Source: Knoellia sp031844405
GTDB taxonomy: Bacteria; Actinomycetota; Actinomycetes; Actinomycetales; Dermatophilaceae
Assembly: GCA_031844405.1 (NCBI GenBank)
Contig: JAUZVC010000002.1
Location: forward strand, 496,001 to 560,000
DNA length: 64,000 bases
Reading direction: 5' to 3'
Within the stretch, counting starts at the first letter, position 1. The number at the start of each line of letters is the position of its first letter. The notes under the pieces were generated by a model. The model was not told the origin of the DNA and ran no database searches. It saw only the letters and a list, made by a program, of their open reading frames with translations. Shown piece after piece: positions 56,425 to 64,000 of the stretch. The translations under genes were made by a program, and so were the position numbers.

Positions 56425-57228
56425 GTGAGCGACGCGACCGACGCACAGGAGCACTGGGACGCCACGCAGGACTACGTCAAGGGACCGGTCGTCATGCGCC
56501 GGTCCAAGGTCCCGCACGAGACGACCGACCAGCGGCTGCTCGACAGCCGTGGCTCGGCCGACTGGGTGCACACGGACCCGTGGCGGGTGATGCGCATCCA
56601 GTCCGAGTTCGTCGAGGGGTTCGGCGCGCTCGCCGAGCTCGGGCCCGCCGTGAGCGTCTTCGGCTCGGCGCGCACCCAGCCGGACGACCCGGTCTACGCC
56701 CTCGGTGAGCGGCTCGGCGCCGGGCTCGTCGCCGCCGGCTACGCCGTCATCACCGGCGGCGGCCCGGGGGCGATGGAGGCCGCCAACAAGGGGGCGTGCG
56801 AGGCGGGAGGGACCTCGGTCGGGCTCGGCATCGAGCTGCCCTTCGAGACCGGCCTCAACGAGTACGTCGACCTCGGCGTGAACTTCCGCTACTTCTTCGC
56901 GCGCAAGACGATGTTCGTCAAGTACGCCCAGGGCTTCGTCGTCCTGCCCGGAGGCTTCGGCACCCTCGACGAGGTCTTCGAGGCGATCACGCTCGTGCAG
57001 ACCCAGAAGGTGACGTCGTTCCCGATCGTCCTGCTCGGGTCGAGCTACTGGCAGGGGCTGCTCGACTGGCTGCGCGGCTCGGCCCTCGCCGCTGGCACCA
57101 TCAACGCGGAGGACCTCGACCTCGTCTCGATCACCGACGACGTCGACGAGGCCATCTCGGTCATCGTCGAGTCCGACCGTGCGCTCGCCGGCGACGAGCC
57201 CGAGGGCACCGGCACCCACGCCGAGTGA
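56425..57228 (+). CDS. LOG-family protein (TIGR00730, cytokinin riboside 5'-monophosphate phosphoribohydrolase-like)
   Basis: 267 residues, GTG start. The conserved VSVFGSARTQPDDPVY, ITGGGPGAMEAANKGACEAGGTSVGLGIELPFE and PGGFGTLDEVFEAITLVQT (PGGxGTxxE) motifs identify the family formerly called lysine-decarboxylase-like. It releases the base from nucleoside 5'-monophosphates. About 55 N-terminal residues precede the core. Position after dapE matches Rv1205. Confidence 0.92.
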   Translation: MSDATDAQEHWDATQDYVKGPVVMRRSKVPHETTDQRLLDSRGSADWVHTDPWRVMRIQSEFVEGFGALAELGPAVSVFGSARTQPDDPVYALGERLGAGLVAAGYAVITGGGPGAMEAANKGACEAGGTSVGLGIELPFETGLNEYVDLGVNFRYFFARKTMFVKYAQGFVVLPGGFGTLDEVFEAITLVQTQKVTSFPIVLLGSSYWQGLLDWLRGSALAAGTINAEDLDLVSITDDVDEAISVIVESDRALAGDEPEGTGTHAE

Positions 57229-57263
57229 GCGGTCCGGGTCGCCCGCCGGTTCGCCCTCCCGCC

Positions 57264-57269
57264 TAGGAT
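57264..57269 (+). promoter_or_regulatory. -10 box before the DivIVA-like gene
   Basis: TAGGAT, 7 nt, then the GTG at 57277. Confidence 0.55.
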
Positions 57270-57276
57270 CGGCGAC

Positions 57277-57666
57277 GTGGAATGGGTCGCCCTGGCACTG
57301 CTCGCCGCCGCCGTCGTCGCGGGCACGGTGCTCGTCGCCACGGGGCGGCTCGAGCCGGACCCCCTCAGCGATCCGACGAGTACGCGCCCGCCGCTCGGTC
57401 TCCCCGACGAGCCGGGCAGCGAGGACGTCGACCGGCTCCGGCTCGGCACGGCCGTCTACGGCTACGCGGCGGACGACGTCGACACCGCCCTCGAAGCCCG
57501 GCGCACCCGCCTCGCCGAGCAGGAGCGCGAGCTGTCCGAGCGACAGGGCGAGCTGGCCGAGCGACAGGGCGAGCTGGCCGAGCGACAGGGCGAGCTCGCC
57601 GAGGAGCGCGCCGACGATGCGCCGGATCGCGTGAAGGAGGCCGACCGTGTTCACCCTGACGCGTGA
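57277..57666 (+). CDS. Small membrane-anchored DivIVA-like coiled-coil protein
   Basis: 129 residues, GTG start. One span (VALALLAAAVVAGTVLVATG, about 4-23) is followed by a linker and VDRLRLGTAVYGYAADDVDTALEARRTRLAEQE, which resembles the DivIVA lipid-binding/crossed-loop segment of short actinobacterial DivIVA-domain proteins. A coiled coil then consists of a heptad repeated four times (EQERELS, then ERQGELA three times). Probably recruited to curved or septal membrane. The end overlaps the SRPBCC gene by 20 nt. Confidence 0.7.
   Translation: MEWVALALLAAAVVAGTVLVATGRLEPDPLSDPTSTRPPLGLPDEPGSEDVDRLRLGTAVYGYAADDVDTALEARRTRLAEQERELSERQGELAERQGELAERQGELAEERADDAPDRVKEADRVHPDA
57538..57600 (+). 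repeat. Three 21-bp tandem repeats encoding heptads
   Basis: GAGCGACAGGGCGAGCTGG plus CC repeats at 57538, 57559 and 57580; the third has a single T to C type change near its end. A degenerate fourth copy precedes at 57517. Expansion or contraction changes coiled-coil length by exact heptads. Confidence 0.9.
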
Positions 57667-58069
57667 GAGCGACCTGCCCGCCGACGAGCTGTGGGCCCGC
57701 GTCGCCGCCCTCTCCGAACACGCGGAGACCGTGCCGCTGACGACGACCCTCGCGGACCCCGGCGAGCCCGCGCTGGGCTGGCGCTTCACCGTGCGCACCG
57801 CCGTGGGCCCGTTCCACTTCGACGACCCGATGGTCGTCGAGGCGTGGGATGCGCCGCGGCGCTGGCGGATCCGCAAGACCGGGACCCTCAAGGGGTGGGC
57901 CGAGGCGGTCGTGACCCCGTATGCCGGTGGGTCCCGTCTCGCGTGGACCGAGGAGCTCTGGCTCGACGGTGTCCCCGGCGCCCGAACGGTGACGCGTCCG
58001 CTCGGTGACGTCTTCGGACGGGTGATCTTCGGCCGGGTCGTGGACCGGCTCGTCGGGGGCGAGCCGTGA
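57647..58069 (+). CDS. SRPBCC/polyketide cyclase-like lipid-binding protein
   Basis: 140 residues, GTG start. LTRESDLPADELWARVAALSEHAETVPLT begins the START-like fold and EAWDAPRRWRIRKTG, GGSRLAWTEELWLDGVPG fill its beta grip; the long C-terminal helix is GDVFGRVIFGRVVDRLVG. Binds a hydrophobic ligand in a central cavity; ligand unknown. Overlaps both neighbours (20 nt and 4 nt), so it belongs to the DivIVA-like/glycosyltransferase operon. Confidence 0.82.
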   Translation: MFTLTRESDLPADELWARVAALSEHAETVPLTTTLADPGEPALGWRFTVRTAVGPFHFDDPMVVEAWDAPRRWRIRKTGTLKGWAEAVVTPYAGGSRLAWTEELWLDGVPGARTVTRPLGDVFGRVIFGRVVDRLVGGEP

Positions 58070-60222
58070 TCTGGGCGCTCCTGCTGAGCCTGCCCGTCCT
58101 CGCCTGTGCCGCAGTGCTCGCTGCCGTGCTGTCCCGGCGCGAGGCGCCGGTGCGGACGGCGACCGGTGAGACCCTGCGGCTGCAGCTCGTCGGCTACCCG
58201 ACGCGTCGCGTCGACGAGGCCCTCGCCCGGCTCGACGCACAGATCGCCGCCAACGACCTGCGCCTGCGAGGAGAAGGCGCGCCGGTCGAGCTCGGCGCGC
58301 ATCCGGCATACGACGGCTCGGCAGCGCCGACGCCCGCAGTGCCGGCGTCCGCAGCGACGGCGGCGTCGTCGACCACGGCTGCGGACGCAGCACCCGCCGC
58401 GATGGCGGCGTCCTCGACCACCGTTGCGGGCGCAGAGGGTGGGGAGGACCGCTCCCCGCGCATCGAGTGGGGGATGGCCGACCTCGTCGTCGTCGCGGCC
58501 TACGTCGGCACGGCCCTGCACGTCCTGTCCAACCTCGTCGGCAAGGTGTCGTCGGGATACCTCTCGCAGGGCGTTCAGGACCACCAGGCGTTCGAGTGGT
58601 ACTTCGGGGCGTCGGCCCACAACGTCGCGACCTTCTCGAACCCGCTCTTCAGCGACCGCCAGAACTTCCCCGACGGCGTCAACCTCATGGCCAACGCCGC
58701 GGTCACCGGGCTGGGGGTGCCGCTCGCACCGCTCACCCTCGCCCTCGGTGCGCACGTGACGTTCTTCGTCGTCGAGCTGCTCGGCCTCGCCGGCACCGCC
58801 GCCGCCTGGTACTGGTTCCTGCGCCGCCGTGGCCTCGTGCGCCCCGCCGCCGCCGTCGGCGGATGGCTGACCGGCTTCGCGCCGGCGATGGTCTCGCACG
58901 CCAACGGCCACCCGAACTTCGTCTCGCTCTTCCTCCTCCCCGTCATCCTCGACCGTGTCCTGCGGCTCACGGAGCGCGACCGCAAGGTGCGCGACGGTGT
59001 CGTCCTCGGGCTCCTCGTCACGTGGCAGATCTTCATCGGCGAGGAGCCGCTGCTCCTCATGGCCATCGGGGTCCTCGTCGTCGGGCTCGTCCTGCTCGTC
59101 CACCGGCGCCTCGACCTCGCCCTGATGGCGCCGGGCGTGGCGATCGGCGCCGGCGTCTCCCTCCTCCTCGTCGCGATCCCGCTGTGGTGGCAGTTCGCCG
59201 GGCGGCAGAGCTACACCTCGATCTACCACCCGCCCGGAGGCAACGACCTCGCCGCGCTCTGGGGCCGGGCCACCCGCACCATCGGCACGGACCCGTGGGC
59301 GTCGGCGGCGCTGTCGATGAACCGCACCGAGGAGAACGCGTTCTTCGGGGTGCCCCTCTGGCTGCTCGCCGGCGTCATCGTCGTCGTCCTCGCCCGCCGG
59401 CCGGTCGTGCAGGCGCTCGGCGTCCTCGCGGTGGTGGCCTGCTGGCTCTCGCTGGGGGAGGAGGTGGTCCTGCGCGGCCAGCCGACCGGCATACCGGCTC
59501 TGTGGTCACTCTTCGACGAGCTGCCGGTCCTCGAGAACGTCCTGCCCACCCGCTTCGCGATGATCGCCATCCCGGCGCTCGCGGGGCTGCTCGCCATCGC
59601 GATCGACGCGGCCTTCCGGTCCTCGCTGCTGCGCGGGCGAGAGGCCGACGAGACGGACGAGACCGACCTCGACGGGGTGCGCGCCTGGCGTGAGCAGACC
59701 GCCGGCTGGGTCGCCGTCGCAGTCGCCGCGCTCGCCCTGCTCCCGATCCTGCCGACCCCGCTGGTCGTGGACCCGCGCCCGGCGGTGCCGACGTTCTTCA
59801 CCGGCGACGCGTGGCGGGACTGGAGCCACGGCGGGTCGATCCTCGCCGTGCCGCCGACCGACATCGTCGACGCGCGCGCGTTCGACTGGCAGCTCGCCGC
59901 CGACACCCTCGCGTTCCCCATCGTCGAGGGCTACTTCGTCGGGCCCAACGGGCAGCCGGACCGTGGCGGACAGTACGGCGCGACGAGGCGGCCGTTCTCG
60001 TTGTGGCTCTACGACGTCAATGCCGCCAACACGCTCACCGTCGCCACGGACGCCCAGAGGCAGCAGTTCGAGGCCGACCTCGTCGCGTGGCGGACCGACA
60101 CCGTCGTCCTGCCGATGCGCGAGCAGACCGCCGCCCTGCGCGACTCGCTCGTCACGGTCCTCGGGAGGCCCCAACAGGTCGAGGACGTCTACGTCTGGGA
60201 CGTCCGGGGCCTGCGGTCGTGA
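58066..60222 (+). CDS. Polytopic membrane protein, GT-C glycosyltransferase-like, with N-terminal DivIVA-like segment
   Basis: 718 residues. Residues 1-22 are a membrane span, then LRLQLVGYPTRRVDEALARLDAQIAANDLRLRGE (about 37-70) closely parallels the DivIVA-like segment of the gene two upstream. A low-complexity Ala/Ser/Thr linker with a duplicated AASSTT follows (about 85-120). From 135 on there are about 10 spans and a large external C-terminal domain, with an early extracytoplasmic loop YLSQGVQDHQAFEWYFG in GT-C style. Donor and acceptor unknown. Its stop overlaps the next glycosyltransferase. Confidence 0.65.
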   Translation: MIWALLLSLPVLACAAVLAAVLSRREAPVRTATGETLRLQLVGYPTRRVDEALARLDAQIAANDLRLRGEGAPVELGAHPAYDGSAAPTPAVPASAATAASSTTAADAAPAAMAASSTTVAGAEGGEDRSPRIEWGMADLVVVAAYVGTALHVLSNLVGKVSSGYLSQGVQDHQAFEWYFGASAHNVATFSNPLFSDRQNFPDGVNLMANAAVTGLGVPLAPLTLALGAHVTFFVVELLGLAGTAAAWYWFLRRRGLVRPAAAVGGWLTGFAPAMVSHANGHPNFVSLFLLPVILDRVLRLTERDRKVRDGVVLGLLVTWQIFIGEEPLLLMAIGVLVVGLVLLVHRRLDLALMAPGVAIGAGVSLLLVAIPLWWQFAGRQSYTSIYHPPGGNDLAALWGRATRTIGTDPWASAALSMNRTEENAFFGVPLWLLAGVIVVVLARRPVVQALGVLAVVACWLSLGEEVVLRGQPTGIPALWSLFDELPVLENVLPTRFAMIAIPALAGLLAIAIDAAFRSSLLRGREADETDETDLDGVRAWREQTAGWVAVAVAALALLPILPTPLVVDPRPAVPTFFTGDAWRDWSHGGSILAVPPTDIVDARAFDWQLAADTLAFPIVEGYFVGPNGQPDRGGQYGATRRPFSLWLYDVNAANTLTVATDAQRQQFEADLVAWRTDTVVLPMREQTAALRDSLVTVLGRPQQVEDVYVWDVRGLRS

Positions 60223-61520
60223 CCGCGACCGAGGAGCGCGCGGCCGGGAGCGCCCGGCCGTCGAGGTCGGTGCTCACGGTGGCCGGCCGCCGCCACCTCG
60301 GCTCACTCGCCCTGGCGCACCCGGTCCGGGCGGTCCTCCTCGTCTACGCCGCGTCCCGCCTCGTCGTCCTCGGGGCGATGTGGGTCGCGGCGACGTGGTT
60401 CCAGAACCCCGCCGGCGTCGGCCACCTCGACCCGGGCGTCGGCGACCTCATCTCGCTGTGGGACGCCGAGTGGTACGAGACCATCGCGACGCAGGGCTAC
60501 CCCGTGCCGCTGCCGGCCGATCCCGACACGGGCAAGCTCACCTACAGCGCGTGGGCGTTCTACCCCCTCTTCCCCTTCCTCGTGAAGGGCCTCATGGCCC
60601 TCGGCCTGCCGTTCACGGCCGCCGCCGTGGGGCTCAACATCGTCCTCGGCGGACTCGGCGCGGTGCTCATCTGGGCCGTCCTGCGCCACGGGCTCCACGC
60701 CCAGCCACGGCCGGGGCGCGAGCGACTTGCTCTCGTCGCCGCCGGGCTGTGGTGCTTCTACCCGGCGACCGGGGTCATGCTCAAGCCCTACACCGAGCCG
60801 CTCGCGGTCGTCCTCGTGGCCGCCTCGCTGCTCTTCCTCATGAGACGCCGGTATGCCGTCGTCGCAGCCCTCGCGGTGCCACTCGGCTTCACCCGCGGCG
60901 TCGCGCCCGCCATCGGCTGCGCCGCCCTCGTCCACCTCCTCGTGCGCATTCGCGAGGAGCGTGCCGCCGGCGTGAGTCCTCTGCGCGGAGCGCGGACGAC
61001 GGCCGCCCTCATGCTCGTCGTCACCGGTCTGTCCGGCCTCGCATGGCCGGTCGTCGCCGGTGTCGTCAGCGGCATCCCGACCGCGTTCTTCGACGTCCAG
61101 GAGGCCTGGGGCCAGAAGCCGGCGACGGGCCCGTTCATCCTCTGGATCCAGTGGGCCTGGGACGCCCGCGGGCTCGCCGGCGTCGCCGTCCTCCTCGCGC
61201 TCGCCGGGACCTACGTCGCGCTCATCCTCGGGCGCCACGGACGCTGGCTCCCGGTCGAGGTGCGCGCGTGGGCGGTGGCCTACCCGCTCTACCTCTTCGC
61301 GGTCGTGCGCCCGATCACGAGCATGTGGCGGTTCCTGCTGCTCGACTTCCCGATCGCCGCTCTCCTCGCGAGCGTCGCGATGCGGACGTCGACCGGCGAG
61401 CGCATCGTCACGCACTGGCGACGCCGGGTGGCGGTGCTCATCGTCCCCGTGGTCCTCGGGCTCGTGTGGTGGACGTGTGCGCTGCTCACCTACAGCCCGT
61501 GGGGATCGAGGCCGCCCTGA
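60219..61520 (+). CDS. GT-C mannosyltransferase-like membrane protein (PIG-V-like)
   Basis: 433 residues, GTG start in GTGA overlap. About 10 spans. The first external loop carries SLWDAEWYETIATQGYPVP, the acidic DxxWY catalytic pattern of PIG-V/GT-C mannosyltransferases using polyprenyl-phosphate sugars. Probably decorates envelope lipids or proteins outside the membrane. Co-operates by position with the preceding membrane protein. Confidence 0.75.
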   Translation: MTATEERAAGSARPSRSVLTVAGRRHLGSLALAHPVRAVLLVYAASRLVVLGAMWVAATWFQNPAGVGHLDPGVGDLISLWDAEWYETIATQGYPVPLPADPDTGKLTYSAWAFYPLFPFLVKGLMALGLPFTAAAVGLNIVLGGLGAVLIWAVLRHGLHAQPRPGRERLALVAAGLWCFYPATGVMLKPYTEPLAVVLVAASLLFLMRRRYAVVAALAVPLGFTRGVAPAIGCAALVHLLVRIREERAAGVSPLRGARTTAALMLVVTGLSGLAWPVVAGVVSGIPTAFFDVQEAWGQKPATGPFILWIQWAWDARGLAGVAVLLALAGTYVALILGRHGRWLPVEVRAWAVAYPLYLFAVVRPITSMWRFLLLDFPIAALLASVAMRTSTGERIVTHWRRRVAVLIVPVVLGLVWWTCALLTYSPWGSRPP

Positions 61521-61645
61521 GTCCGGGAGGGGACCCGATTTCGTCACGCCTGCGTGAGCGGGGATAATGGCAGCGAGACCGGTGCGCGAACGCCGGGACG
61601 CGAACACGTGACGCACAGTGCGCTGCGGCAACGAAGGGAACACCC

Positions 61646-61822
61646 ATGGCGGCAATGAAGCCCAGGACGGGCGACGGCCCTCTCGAGGTCACCAAGGAGG
61701 GTCGCGGCATCGTGCTCCGCATGCCCCTGGAGGGTGGTGGCCGGCTCGTCGTCGAGATGACCCCGGACGAGGTTCGTGCGCTGGGTCAGGCGATCGAGGA
61801 CTGCGAGGCGCTGAAGAAGTGA
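61646..61822 (+). CDS. DUF3117 microprotein
   Basis: 58 residues: MAAMKPRTGDGPLEVTKEGR continues through VLRMPLEGGGRLVVEMTPDE to a C-terminal ALKK. Nearly invariant across actinobacteria and of unknown function; Rv1211-type. AAGGGA precedes the ATG by 8 nt. Short but clearly real; followed by a terminator. Confidence 0.93.
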   Translation: MAAMKPRTGDGPLEVTKEGRGIVLRMPLEGGGRLVVEMTPDEVRALGQAIEDCEALKK

Positions 61823-61842
61823 CCGTCCGTCGTTGACGTGAC

Positions 61843-61877
61843 GAGAGGGCCCCCACCGCCGTGATGGGGGCCCTCTC
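61843..61877 (+). terminator. Terminator after the DUF3117 gene
   Basis: 13-bp arms GAGAGGGCCCCCA (61843-61855) and complement (61865-61877), 9-nt loop. Confidence 0.8.
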
Positions 61878-61885
61878 GGCGTCGG

Positions 61886-61891
61886 TAGGGT
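61886..61891 (+). promoter_or_regulatory. -10 box of pepA, leaderless start
   Basis: TAGGGT, 7 nt, then the GTG at 61899. Confidence 0.55.
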
Positions 61892-61898
61892 CGGGCCC

Positions 61899-63413
61899 GT
61901 GCCTGCCGAAGACCTCCTCGCCCCGTCCGTCGCCACCTGGTCCGCGAGCGACGGCCCGCTCGTCGACGTGCTCGCCGACCGAGACCCGGCCGACCTCGCG
62001 CTCGTCGTGGGCCTGCTCTCCGGCGACGAGCCCTGGGACGCACCCACCCGCGAGGCGCTCGAGAGCGCGGGCTTCGCCCCGTCCGAGCTCCTCGAGACGC
62101 ACGAGCCGTCGAGCGACGCCGGAGCCTCCACGATCGTCCGTATGCCGCGTGGCGAGCGGGCCGCCCGCGTCCTGGTCCTCGTCGGGCTGGGTGCGAGCAC
62201 GCCGGCCGACCTGAGGTCCGCCGGTGCCGCCGCGGGGCGCGCGGTCCGGGGCCGCGACCAGGTCGTCGTGCTCGCGCCGTCCTCCGACGAGACCGGCCAC
62301 GCCGCGCTCGTCGAGGGAGCGGTCCTCGGTGGGTGGGCGCCGACCCGCTGGACCGGTGGGGAGTGGACCGCCGGCGCCGAGGTGGCCGGTGAGGTCGTCG
62401 TCGTCGGTGCCGAGGCCGACGTCGTCGAGCGCGCCGTGCGCCGCGCCGTCGCCACCCTGGTCGCGCGCAACCTGGCCAACACCCCCTCCAACATCAAGAA
62501 CCCCGCTTGGATGGCCGGGCAGGCGCGGACCGTCGCGAGCCGGGCCGGTCTCGACGTGCGCGTCTGGGACGAGTCGGCCCTGCGCAAGGGCGGGTTCGGC
62601 GGGCTGCTCGCCGTCGGTGGCGGCTCGGCCACCCCACCGCGGCTCGTCCAGCTCGGCTGGTCACCCGACGGCGCCGACGCCTCGACGCCCCACGTCGTCC
62701 TCGTCGGCAAGGGCATCACCTTCGACTCGGGCGGTCTCCAGGTGAAGCCGGCCGAGGGCATGCTCGCGATGAAGACCGACATGACCGGGTCCGCGATCGT
62801 CCTCGCGGTGCTCGCCGCGTGCCGGGACCTCGAGGTGCCGGTGAAGGTGACCGGCCTGCTCGCGCTCGCCGAGAACATGGTCGACGGCGCGGCATACCGG
62901 CCCGGCGACGTCGTCACGCACTTCGGGGGACGGACGACCGAGATCGGCAACACCGACGCCGAGGGGCGGATCGTCCTCGCCGACGCCCTCGCCTACGCCG
63001 ACGCGGAGCTCGACCCCGACGTCGTCGTCGACATCGCCACCCTCACCGGCGCGGCCCGGGTGGCGCTGGCCCGGACGATGGCGCCGGTCTACGCGACCGA
63101 CGACGACCTGTCGTCCCAGCTCCGCGAGGCCGGTGAGACAGCAGGTGAGACGCTGTGGCCCTTCCCGCTCGTGGCGGCCTACCGTCGGGCACTGGAGTCC
63201 GATGTGGCCGACATCAACCACATCGGTCCCTCCGTCGGGGGTGGGTCCATCACGGCGGCGCTGTTCCTGCGGGAGTTCGTGGGGGAGCGTCGCTGGGCCC
63301 ACCTCGACATCGCCGGCCCCGGCCGCTCCGATGTCGACTCCGGAGTCCACGGCAAGGGTGGGACGGGGTTCGGCACCCGTCTGCTGCTCCGATGGTTGGA
63401 AGGTCTGCGATGA
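61899..63413 (+). CDS. pepA: Leucyl aminopeptidase (M17)
   Basis: 504 residues, GTG start. Catalytic domain: VGKGITFDSGGLQVKP (Lys and metal Asp), KTDMTGSA (metal Asp) and NTDAEGRIVLADAL (metal Asp/Glu and catalytic Arg). The N-terminal domain (1-170) is variable, as usual. Two-metal hexameric exopeptidase of the cytoplasm. ATGA overlap with the next gene. Confidence 0.95.
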   Translation: MPAEDLLAPSVATWSASDGPLVDVLADRDPADLALVVGLLSGDEPWDAPTREALESAGFAPSELLETHEPSSDAGASTIVRMPRGERAARVLVLVGLGASTPADLRSAGAAAGRAVRGRDQVVVLAPSSDETGHAALVEGAVLGGWAPTRWTGGEWTAGAEVAGEVVVVGAEADVVERAVRRAVATLVARNLANTPSNIKNPAWMAGQARTVASRAGLDVRVWDESALRKGGFGGLLAVGGGSATPPRLVQLGWSPDGADASTPHVVLVGKGITFDSGGLQVKPAEGMLAMKTDMTGSAIVLAVLAACRDLEVPVKVTGLLALAENMVDGAAYRPGDVVTHFGGRTTEIGNTDAEGRIVLADALAYADAELDPDVVVDIATLTGAARVALARTMAPVYATDDDLSSQLREAGETAGETLWPFPLVAAYRRALESDVADINHIGPSVGGGSITAALFLREFVGERRWAHLDIAGPGRSDVDSGVHGKGGTGFGTRLLLRWLEGLR

Positions 63414-63775
63414 ACGCCGGATACGGACTGGCAGTGCGCTGGTCGCTCGAGAACGCCCCCGAGGACGCCCCCGCCCGACTGCGCGAGTACGTCGTCGGCA
63501 CCTCGATCGCGAAGTTCATGTTCCTCGACGGGCTCGCCTTCAAGGTGTGGCGCATGCGCGAGGGCGAGTGGTTCGAGGGGACCTACGTCTTCGACACCGA
63601 GCAGGAGCGCAAGGTCTTCCGCGAGGAGTTCGAGGCGACCGCCGGCGAGTCCAAGGGGTCCGAGCTCATCGGCTCGTCACCGACGGTCATCGAGGAGTTC
63701 GAGGTCGTCGCCATCGCGGAGGGTCCGGCCGGCTTCCGCCGCGGGGCGGGCCCGCACGTCGACGCCCACGCCTAG
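63410..63775 (+). CDS. Conserved small protein, function unknown
   Basis: 121 residues, ATG overlapping the pepA stop. GLAVRWSLENAPEDAPARLREYVVGTSIAKFMFLDGLAFKVWRMREGEWFEGTYVFDTEQERKVF suggests a compact alpha/beta fold similar in outline to ferredoxin-like ABM or YdhR-type monooxygenases (strand, helix, EGEWFEGTYVF strand, ERxxFREEF helix), but I cannot assign it. The C-terminus is His/Ala-rich. The inverted repeat B starts 3 bp after the stop. Confidence 0.8.
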   Translation: MNAGYGLAVRWSLENAPEDAPARLREYVVGTSIAKFMFLDGLAFKVWRMREGEWFEGTYVFDTEQERKVFREEFEATAGESKGSELIGSSPTVIEEFEVVAIAEGPAGFRRGAGPHVDAHA

Positions 63776-63777
63776 AC

Positions 63778-63856
63778 AACGACTTATTGCCAGTTCCAGC
63801 GCCGGTCACGGTGGTGAGCCGCTGCTGGGAGGCGCTGGAACTGGCAATCAGTCGTT
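63778..63856. repeat. Long inverted repeat B between convergent genes
   Basis: 26-bp arms at 63778-63803 and 63831-63856 with one mismatch and a 27-nt loop. Tip AACGACTTATTGCC, then AGTTCCAGCGCC. The left arm carries the same CGACTTATTGCC as inverted repeat A at 1836. It lies between the small unknown gene (plus) and the O-methyltransferase (minus). Confidence 0.87.
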
Positions 63857-63866
63857 CAAGGCGCGT

Positions 63867-64000
63867 TCAGCGCTTGACCGCGACGAACAGGCCGTCACTC
63901 ACCGGCAGCAGGCTGGGCACGAGGTCCTCGTTGTCGCGCAGCGACTTGCCGAGGTCCCGCAGCGTCGTCGTCTCGGGGTCGCGCGCCGCCGGGTCGGCCA
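63867..64000 (-). CDS. O-methyltransferase, C-terminal end only
   Basis: 43 codons are visible from the right edge to the stop at 63867: ADPAARDPETTTLRDLGKSL, then RDNEDLVPSLLPVSDGLFVA and VKR. This matches the C-terminus of SAM-dependent O-methyltransferase family 3 (Rv1220c-like). Start lies beyond 64000. Confidence 0.75.
   Translation of the reverse strand, partial: ADPAARDPETTTLRDLGKSLRDNEDLVPSLLPVSDGLFVAVKR

Noticed and set aside
55813..59229. Very long open frame (over 1100 codons) on the minus strand opposite dapE, LOG and the glycosyltransferase cluster
   Set aside because: It is antisense to well-recognised genes; long stop-free antisense frames are a by-product of high GC content and its translation is low-complexity without any domain.

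Overview
This is a high-GC (roughly 70 percent by eye) actinobacterial chromosome segment. The mix of mycothiol biosynthesis (mshB), a 7Fe ferredoxin fused by overlap to an N-succinyl-diaminopimelate transaminase, class I fumarase, GlpX-type FBPase, XseA/XseB, IspH, YchF, TypA with a lipoprotein behind it, DapD/DapE, a LOG-family protein, a DUF3117 microprotein and a C-terminal O-methyltransferase fragment follows, from memory, the order of the same genes in mycobacteria (Rv1098c to Rv1220c region), so the phylum is secure. The family is not proven; an Intrasporangiaceae-like member of the Micrococcales is my best guess. There is no prophage, IS element, CRISPR, tRNA or rRNA that I can see; the window is mostly housekeeping DNA with a few accessory genes. 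Layout: 1-1816 is the end of a secreted GH13 amylase with two starch-binding-like modules. 1950-4560 holds a DHFR-like reductase and an ArsR/MFS pair under an array of four 13-bp repeats. 4617-7384 is rplM-rpsI and glmM. 7411-10048 is a polar amino-acid ABC importer, then a GH1 beta-glucosidase, Ohr peroxidase, an NAD(P)-binding protein and a MOSC protein. 13559-17729 is a minus-strand central-metabolism operon (glpX, PfkB sugar kinase, class I fumarase, beta-carbonic anhydrase). 17850-26469 carries DUF4245, xseBA, ispH, a DsbA-like protein, a divergent TetR/VOC pair, rmuC, a Nudix gene and ychF. 26757-31175 has a CHRD protein, a secreted GH12 glucanase preceded by six 40-residue repeats, and a DUF3311/sodium symporter pair. 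31256-35166 is malQ, an amidotransferase, a VIT1/CCC1 transporter and a pterin dehydratase. 35320-41351 is an oligopeptide ABC operon. 41546-52963 is mutT, typA, an LpqW-like lipoprotein, mshB, a flavin reductase, a VanW-family protein, a GNAT, fdxA-dapC and gltA. 53045-64000 holds a frameshifted DUF3072 gene, a transglycosylase-like protein, dapD/dapE, LOG protein, a DivIVA-like/SRPBCC/membrane glycosyltransferase cluster, DUF3117, pepA, a small unknown and the end of an O-methyltransferase. Three DNA-level signals stand out beyond the genes. First, the octamer GTATGCCG is scattered through the window on both strands (46 copies counted by eye against about 2 expected from composition), concentrated between genes, often beside hairpins, and inside genes it forces codons that are otherwise rare here (TAT, GCA, ATA). 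Second, two long inverted repeats at opposite ends of the window, each between convergent genes, share the same 12-bp tip CGACTTATTGCC but differ inside. Third, more than ten genes start 6-7 nt (one 9 nt) after a TANNNT box, the signature of leaderless transcription, including one case where two divergent genes appear to share a single symmetrical -10 element and two where the stop codon TAG of the upstream gene is the start of the next gene's -10 box.
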